Assembly (NCBI GenBank): GCA_023248455.1
Contig: JAHFEN010000018.1
Span: 1-8,465, forward strand
Length of the DNA: 8,465 nucleotides
From: Microcaldota archaeon
GTDB taxonomy: Archaea > Micrarchaeota > Micrarchaeia > Anstonellales > Anstonellaceae
Direction: 5' to 3'
The notes beneath the pieces are model-generated. The model searched no databases. It was given only the letters and a program-made list of their open reading frames with translations, and was not told the DNA's origin. Positions 4,378 to 8,465 of this stretch are shown here, one piece after another. How positions within the stretch are numbered: position 1 is the first letter of the stretch; each line of letters opens with the position of its first letter. Made by a program: the position numbers and the translations under genes.

Positions 4378-5592
4378 CTACTCGTACCTGAGTGCATCAA
4401 CAGGCGAGAGATTGGCAGCCATCCTGGCAGGCACGTACCCAGACGCCAATCCTATGGCGAATGCAAACAGCACTCCGAACGCGCCTATCCAGGGGTTTAT
4501 GCCAGTTGGGAGCCCGAACAGGTTTGCCGCAAGCGCAATCGCATAGCCAAGAAACACGCCAGCTGCTCCCCCCGCAGCGCCAACAGCGCCTGCCTCAAAA
4601 ACAAATATCCTGAGTATGTCCCCGCTCGTTCCCCCGACCGCTTTCAGCACGCCAATCTCATGCGTGCGCTCAAAAACGCTGGTGAACATGTTGTTGGATA
4701 TGGAAAGCGCCCCCACTAGTAGCGATATGCCGGCAATCGCGCCCAGGAACAGCGTGATCAGCGAGAGGATGCTGTCCACCGCTGCCTGTATTGACTTGGG
4801 GTCCACGACCGAGAAGTCCTTGTCCTCCACCCGCAATTTGTGCGCAGCCGCAAGCTCGAGGGTGATTTTTTCCACCACATCATCCATATTGGCTCCCTCG
4901 CGCACATTCACATCTATCTCGTTGACTTCCTTGTCTGCCAGGCTGTCCTTGAAAAGCTCCTTGCCGTCATTGTAAGTGATGAACACGCCGTTATCCAGGA
5001 AGGCGTTTGGCCCAAAGCCGCCCCCGGATTTCTTGAGAACGGCTATTATGGGGTATTTCTCGCTGTTGATTAGGAGGTAGGAGCCGACATTGAGCTTGTT
5101 CTTCGCCCCGAAAGCATCCTCTGCAAACTTGCCTCCCACTGCAACCACTTTCCTGTCATTGCTCTGCAGGAACCTCCCGTTTTCAACCTCTATCGCCGAC
5201 ATTTTCTTGAATACGTCTGGGTCAAGGCCCATGACAAGTGCGGTGATTTTCTTGTCCTTGTAGCCCACCGTCGCCCTGCCATAGACTAGGCGCGAAATAT
5301 CAGTGACGTCCGGAATCCTCTTAAGCCGCTCGGCGTCGCTTTCGAACAGCTTGCCTGATGAGGGGGACATGAAGGGGTTTGCAAACGGGTCGGTGGATGG
5401 GGATATTGATATCGTATTGCTGCCTAGTGCGGAAAGCTGCCGGTTAACCTCCCTGTTTAGTCCCTCGCCAATGGATAGGAGCGCCACCACCGATGCTATG
5501 CCTATCACAACGCCAAGTATGGTGAGCCATGAGCGCATCTGGCGGTGCTTGAGGCTCCCAAGCGAATATTTGAATATGTCAAAGAGCCTCAT
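4378..5592 (-). CDS. MacB/FtsX-type ABC transporter permease (permease B)
   Basis: This 404-residue permease has the standard MacB-family layout. TM1 lies at about residues 21-43 in RSWLTILGVVIG, then a large extracytoplasmic domain (about 45-268), then TM2 (273-299), TM3 (330-357) and TM4 (366-388). The ERTHEIGVLKAVGGTSGDI segment (308-326), just after TM2, is the coupling-helix region expected to contact the ATPase. The C-terminus SPVDALRYE is the family's usual ending. It would act as one half of the membrane channel or lever that transmits ATP-driven movement to the outer face. It follows permease A by one base (TGA-c-ATG), and GAGGT lies 9 nt before the ATG, so translation is probably coupled. 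It closely resembles permease A, pointing to tandem duplication and a heterodimer. The substrate is unknown. Confidence 0.9.
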   Translation of the reverse strand: MRLFDIFKYSLGSLKHRQMRSWLTILGVVIGIASVVALLSIGEGLNREVNRQLSALGSNTISISPSTDPFANPFMSPSSGKLFESDAERLKRIPDVTDISRLVYGRATVGYKDKKITALVMGLDPDVFKKMSAIEVENGRFLQSNDRKVVAVGGKFAEDAFGAKNKLNVGSYLLINSEKYPIIAVLKKSGGGFGPNAFLDNGVFITYNDGKELFKDSLADKEVNEIDVNVREGANMDDVVEKITLELAAAHKLRVEDKDFSVVDPKSIQAAVDSILSLITLFLGAIAGISLLVGALSISNNMFTSVFERTHEIGVLKAVGGTSGDILRIFVFEAGAVGAAGGAAGVFLGYAIALAANLFGLPTGINPWIGAFGVLFAFAIGLASGYVPARMAANLSPVDALRYE

Positions 5593-5593
5593 G

Positions 5594-6817
5594 TCAATCG
5601 TACCTCAATGCCTCAACAGGCGTCAGGTCAGCAGCGTTCTTCGCAGGCACGTAGCCCGATGCCAGCCCTATCAAGAATGCGAAGAAGATCCCGAACAGAA
5701 TCAGGGCCGGGCTCACTGCTGCCGAAAGCCCGAATGCGCCTGCAGAGAAGGCCACAACCATCCCTATTGCCACTCCAATCGCGCCGCCAATCGCCCCAAC
5801 CGCTCCAGCTTCAATTATGAATATCCTCAATATGTCGCTTTTGGTGGCGCCGACCGCCTTGAGCACGCCAATCTCGTGCGTGCGCTCGATAACGCTTGTG
5901 AACATGCTGGACGCAATTGCGAGCCCCCCCACCAATAGCGATATGCCGGCTATCGCCCCCAGGAAGGCGGTAATCATTGAAAGGACGCTGCCCACCGCAG
6001 CCTGGATTGACGCAGGGTCGACGACGGAATAGTCCCGGCTTCCAGGCTTTACCTTGTGGCTGGCGTCAAGCTCGCTTTTTATCTTGTCAACTACATCAGC
6101 CATATCCGAGCCTTCATAAATGGACAGCACGATTGCCTGCACCTCGTTTGGGGCCAGGGTGCTTCGGAACATTTCCCGCGCCTCGGTGAACGGTATGATT
6201 ATGCTGCCGTCGCTGTTGCTGTAGCCGAAGCCGCCGCCAGACTTTTCGAGTATCCCGATCACGCGGTACTTGATTCCTTTTATGTGTATGACGCTGTTCA
6301 CTCCAATGATGTTCCTGCTTCCGAATGTGCCATATGCGATCTTGTCCCCGATCACAACCACGCGCCGGTCATTCTCCTGCAGGAAGCGGCCTGCAGCAAT
6401 CTTCAAGGCAGTAGTTTTCTCGAACACGCCAGGCTCTATGCCGCTTATGCTTGCCGTGATGTTCTTTTCCTTGTAGCCTATTGTCGTTCTTATGGAAAGC
6501 AGCCTTGCCGTCACAGAAACTTCCGGCACGCGCTTGATCCGCTCGGCGTCATGGTCGTAGAGCTTGCCCGCGCTTGGCGACAAGCCGCCGCCCCCGAACC
6601 CGCCGCCCGAAGACTCTGCCGAAGGGGTTATGAAAATCGTTTCAGCGCCAAGTGCGCCCAGCTGCTTGTTCACCGCTTCGCTGAAACCCTGCCCTATGGT
6701 GAGGAGCGAAATGACTGCGGTTATACCTATCACTATTCCAAGTATGGTCAGCCAGGAGCGCATCTGGCGGTGGCGAAGGCTCTTGAGCGAATACATCACT
6801 ATGTCGATGGATTTCAC
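5594..6817 (-). CDS. MacB/FtsX-type ABC transporter permease (permease A)
   Basis: At 407 residues this is a paralogue of the next gene. TM1 (21-43) follows RHRQMRSWLTILGIVIG, and the extracytoplasmic domain spans about 45-275. TM2 is at 278-303, the coupling segment ERTHEIGVLKAVGATKSDI at 311-329, TM3 at 333-358, TM4 at 368-390, with ending TPVEALRYD. A glycine-rich stretch GGGFGGGGLSPSAG (71-84) near the start of the outer domain has no equal in permease B. The start is GTG 6817, because GGGGTGA ends 6 nt before it. It lies 42 nt after the exported subunit gene and 1 nt before permease B. It should pair with permease B and the ATPase encoded at the right edge. Export or lipoprotein/peptide extrusion is the usual role in the family, but the cargo is unknown. 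Confidence 0.9.
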   Translation of the reverse strand: MKSIDIVMYSLKSLRHRQMRSWLTILGIVIGITAVISLLTIGQGFSEAVNKQLGALGAETIFITPSAESSGGGFGGGGLSPSAGKLYDHDAERIKRVPEVSVTARLLSIRTTIGYKEKNITASISGIEPGVFEKTTALKIAAGRFLQENDRRVVVIGDKIAYGTFGSRNIIGVNSVIHIKGIKYRVIGILEKSGGGFGYSNSDGSIIIPFTEAREMFRSTLAPNEVQAIVLSIYEGSDMADVVDKIKSELDASHKVKPGSRDYSVVDPASIQAAVGSVLSMITAFLGAIAGISLLVGGLAIASSMFTSVIERTHEIGVLKAVGATKSDILRIFIIEAGAVGAIGGAIGVAIGMVVAFSAGAFGLSAAVSPALILFGIFFAFLIGLASGYVPAKNAADLTPVEALRYD

Positions 6818-6859
6818 TCAAGTTCACCCCGAAAAATCCCGGTCTGCCCCAGAAAAAAT

Positions 6860-8362
6860 CTATCCGATAAAGCCCTGTTTGGCTTTCGGCTTCCTCATCC
6901 GGAAATACCAGTAACCTGCCCCTGCAAGCACCACAATTCCAACGAGTACCAGAGTCCCGCTGCCATTGTCCTTCTGCACCCCCTCGCTTGCAGGCCTGAT
7001 GGTCACAGTGGTCTTCACAACCTTCTCAATCCACAGGCCTGACTGGTCCTTGTAACGTATCTTGAAGGCAAGCGGGTAATCTCCCGCGGGGATATTTGCC
7101 CCCACTCGTATCTTGTACTGCACGGTCGAGAACGCGTCGTTGTCCAGGTTGCCGATGTACTGCTCCTTCTGTATGTTCTGGATGTCAAACGCATCGCTGT
7201 CCTCAATTGCGACCACCACGTTCGCTATCTTGTAAGAGCCAAGGTTGGAGGCTGTCACTGAAAGCGTGTAGTCCCCCCCAACCGCAAGCGGTGTGGGCTT
7301 TGCCTCGAGATATATCCCGACCTCGGCATCCGAGCTCACTGCAAGCGGCACGCTCATGCTCTCCTCCTTTTCTACGTCATCCTCCACCCACTTGACGCTG
7401 AATGTGGTGGTCATCACCCCTGGCTGCACGCCTGCAAATACCGGCACCTGGAATTCCTTTTCCTGGCCAGTCGCAAGGTTGCCAAGCCTTATCTGGCTGG
7501 AGTCCCTTGCCTTTACGTTATTGTCTGTAAGCAGCACTCGGAAGTCTTCAAGGGCCCTGCCGGTGTTCTTTACCTTCATTCTAAGAATGTTGTCCTTGTT
7601 CGTCACAATGGGCTCGACCTGTGTGAATGCCACGTCCGCCTTTTCCTTTTTCACCGCCACTGTGAGGTACTTTGTTTCGTTTGCAGTATCGCCGCCCTCC
7701 TGCTGGTAGGAGATGACGAACGGCAGCGTGTTCAGCCCCTCGTTGACCTTCCTTGAGTCAATGGGCACCTGCACCACAACCGACTTTGCCAAGTCACCCA
7801 CGTAAACCTGCGTAATGCCTATGAACGAGAAATTGCTGCTGTCAGCAAGCTTGATGGCGAATTTGCTTGCCGCCCCACCGTTGTTTGTTATCGTGAGGTT
7901 TATCACGTCCGTGGTCAGTATTGTCTGGTGGTCGGACGAGAGCGTGATTATCGGCGGGTTGACCACCCGAATTATGGCATTCACTGTTTTCAGGTCTGTC
8001 TTGTCTTTCTGCGAAATGAAGAATGATGCGGTGATTACCCCGCTTTTTGCAGTGGGGAGCACATGGAACGGTATTGAGACCAAAGCCGAGCCGCCGCTGT
8101 CGATCGTGCCTATCACAAACGGGCTCTGCGCCTTGTACTCTATCCCGGTCACAGCCGTGAAGAACACAGACACATCCTCAAGGGGGGTTATGGTGGTGGT
8201 AGCGGTTGAAGGCAGCACATTCCCAACCGAGAATGTTACGGCACCCTCCTCTCCTGGCTTGACGGTGGACGGAGTCACAGTATAGGTTTCCACTGACATA
8301 GCCGCTGAAAACACGCCAGCCATCAAGAGGAGCGTTACTCCCAAGAATATCCAATTTCTCAT
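6860..8362 (-). CDS. Exported COG1361-like multi-repeat protein, C-terminal membrane anchor
   Basis: This is a 500-residue extracytoplasmic protein. It has a signal peptide (RNWIF then a hydrophobic core, cleavage near residue 22-24) and four beta-sandwich-like repeats of about 100 residues (about 24-136, 138-240, 243-343 and 347-455). One transmembrane helix follows (about 470-487, GIVVLAGAGYWYF) with the basic tail RMRKPKAK. Each repeat carries an I/V/L-G-x-L/I turn followed by an alternating strand (VIGTI, YVGDL, RLGNL, YIGNL), typical of COG1361/CARDB-like domains. ATG 8362 is chosen because GAGGTGA ends 5 nt upstream and the signal peptide then starts cleanly; ATG 8386 would add eight charged residues. 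Lying between the ABC ATPase and permeases, it is probably the transporter's outer subunit, by analogy with MacA-type adaptors. That role is inferred; S-layer association is an alternative. Confidence 0.8.
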   Translation of the reverse strand: MRNWIFLGVTLLLMAGVFSAAMSVETYTVTPSTVKPGEEGAVTFSVGNVLPSTATTTITPLEDVSVFFTAVTGIEYKAQSPFVIGTIDSGGSALVSIPFHVLPTAKSGVITASFFISQKDKTDLKTVNAIIRVVNPPIITLSSDHQTILTTDVINLTITNNGGAASKFAIKLADSSNFSFIGITQVYVGDLAKSVVVQVPIDSRKVNEGLNTLPFVISYQQEGGDTANETKYLTVAVKKEKADVAFTQVEPIVTNKDNILRMKVKNTGRALEDFRVLLTDNNVKARDSSQIRLGNLATGQEKEFQVPVFAGVQPGVMTTTFSVKWVEDDVEKEESMSVPLAVSSDAEVGIYLEAKPTPLAVGGDYTLSVTASNLGSYKIANVVVAIEDSDAFDIQNIQKEQYIGNLDNDAFSTVQYKIRVGANIPAGDYPLAFKIRYKDQSGLWIEKVVKTTVTIRPASEGVQKDNGSGTLVLVGIVVLAGAGYWYFRMRKPKAKQGFIG

Positions 8363-8393
8363 ATCCTTCACCTCGCGCTTTTTCATTTTCCAT

Positions 8394-8465
8394 TCATTTC
8401 ACAATTTTTCCATCGACTATCTTTATCGTCCTGTGCGTCATCTTGGTTATTCCCAGGTCATGCGT
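8394..8465 (-). CDS. ABC transporter ATP-binding protein, C-terminal end (rest outside window)
   Basis: The frame enters from the right edge and gives 23 codons before TGA (8394-8396). It starts with THDLGITK, whose His is the ABC switch (H-loop) residue, and ends with RTIKIVDGKIVK, the standard tail of MacB/LolD-type ATPases (THD, then R-x-I-x-I-x-D-G-K-I). Walker A, the signature motif and Walker B lie outside the window. Its stop is 31 nt upstream of the exported subunit's start on the same strand, and the two permeases follow, so it is almost certainly the energy-providing subunit of this exporter. The operon promoter must lie farther right. Confidence 0.85.
   Translation of the reverse strand, partial: THDLGITKMTHRTIKIVDGKIVK

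Noticed and set aside
6056..7042. Plus-strand open frame of 328 codons
   Set aside because: It runs antisense across permease A and into the exported subunit gene, both well supported. Its translation is His/Cys/Arg-rich with no domain, typical of a shadow frame.

Overview
The window looks archaeal. A tRNA-Leu gene is interrupted at the usual archaeal intron position (37/38). TATA-like boxes (TTTATAAA type) lie about 28-31 bp upstream of several start codons, which suggests leaderless transcripts. Genes inside operons instead carry GGTGA/GAGG ribosome-binding sites. The protein families (a predicted archaeal ATPase_2-type AAA+ ATPase, a COG1361-like exported protein paired with a MacB-type transporter, and a Fic protein with a YYYL-type N-terminus) also fit archaea. 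I cannot name the species; a lineage with short intergenic gaps, possibly DPANN, is only a guess.

Layout, left to right. (1) 1-709, + strand: the C-terminal end of an unknown protein, then a small membrane methyltransferase of the isoprenylcysteine methyltransferase (ICMT)/PEMT type. (2) 710-1034: a TATA-like box, a strong leader stem-loop, and tRNA-Leu(CAG) split by a 128-nt structured intron. (3) 1035-1337: a gene-poor stretch with hairpins, an orphan zinc-ribbon coding remnant on the minus strand, and an inverted repeat abutting the TATA box of the next gene. (4) 1338-3344: two convergent genes, an AAA+ ATPase (+) and a Fic-domain protein (-). (5) 3345-3646: the Fic promoter, an 11-nt copy of the tRNA-Leu 3' end, and nested hairpins with competing pairings. 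(6) 3647-4216, minus: a nitroreductase-family flavoprotein. (7) 4378-8465, minus: an ABC export operon in the order ATPase (only its last 23 codons are in the window), exported COG1361-like protein, permease A, permease B.

How the genes work together. The last four genes form one operon with 1-42 nt gaps and clear ribosome-binding sites. The cytoplasmic ATPase would drive a heterodimer of two closely related MacB/FtsX-type permeases. The C-terminally anchored, multi-repeat extracytoplasmic protein would be the substrate-handling or adaptor subunit. The ATPase/Fic block sits between the tRNA-Leu gene and a short repeat of the tRNA 3' end, so it may be an acquired cassette, although no integrase is present. 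The best candidates for something not well described are this ATPase/Fic block with its operator-like repeat, and the exporter with its COG1361-like subunit. Neither is proven new from sequence alone.
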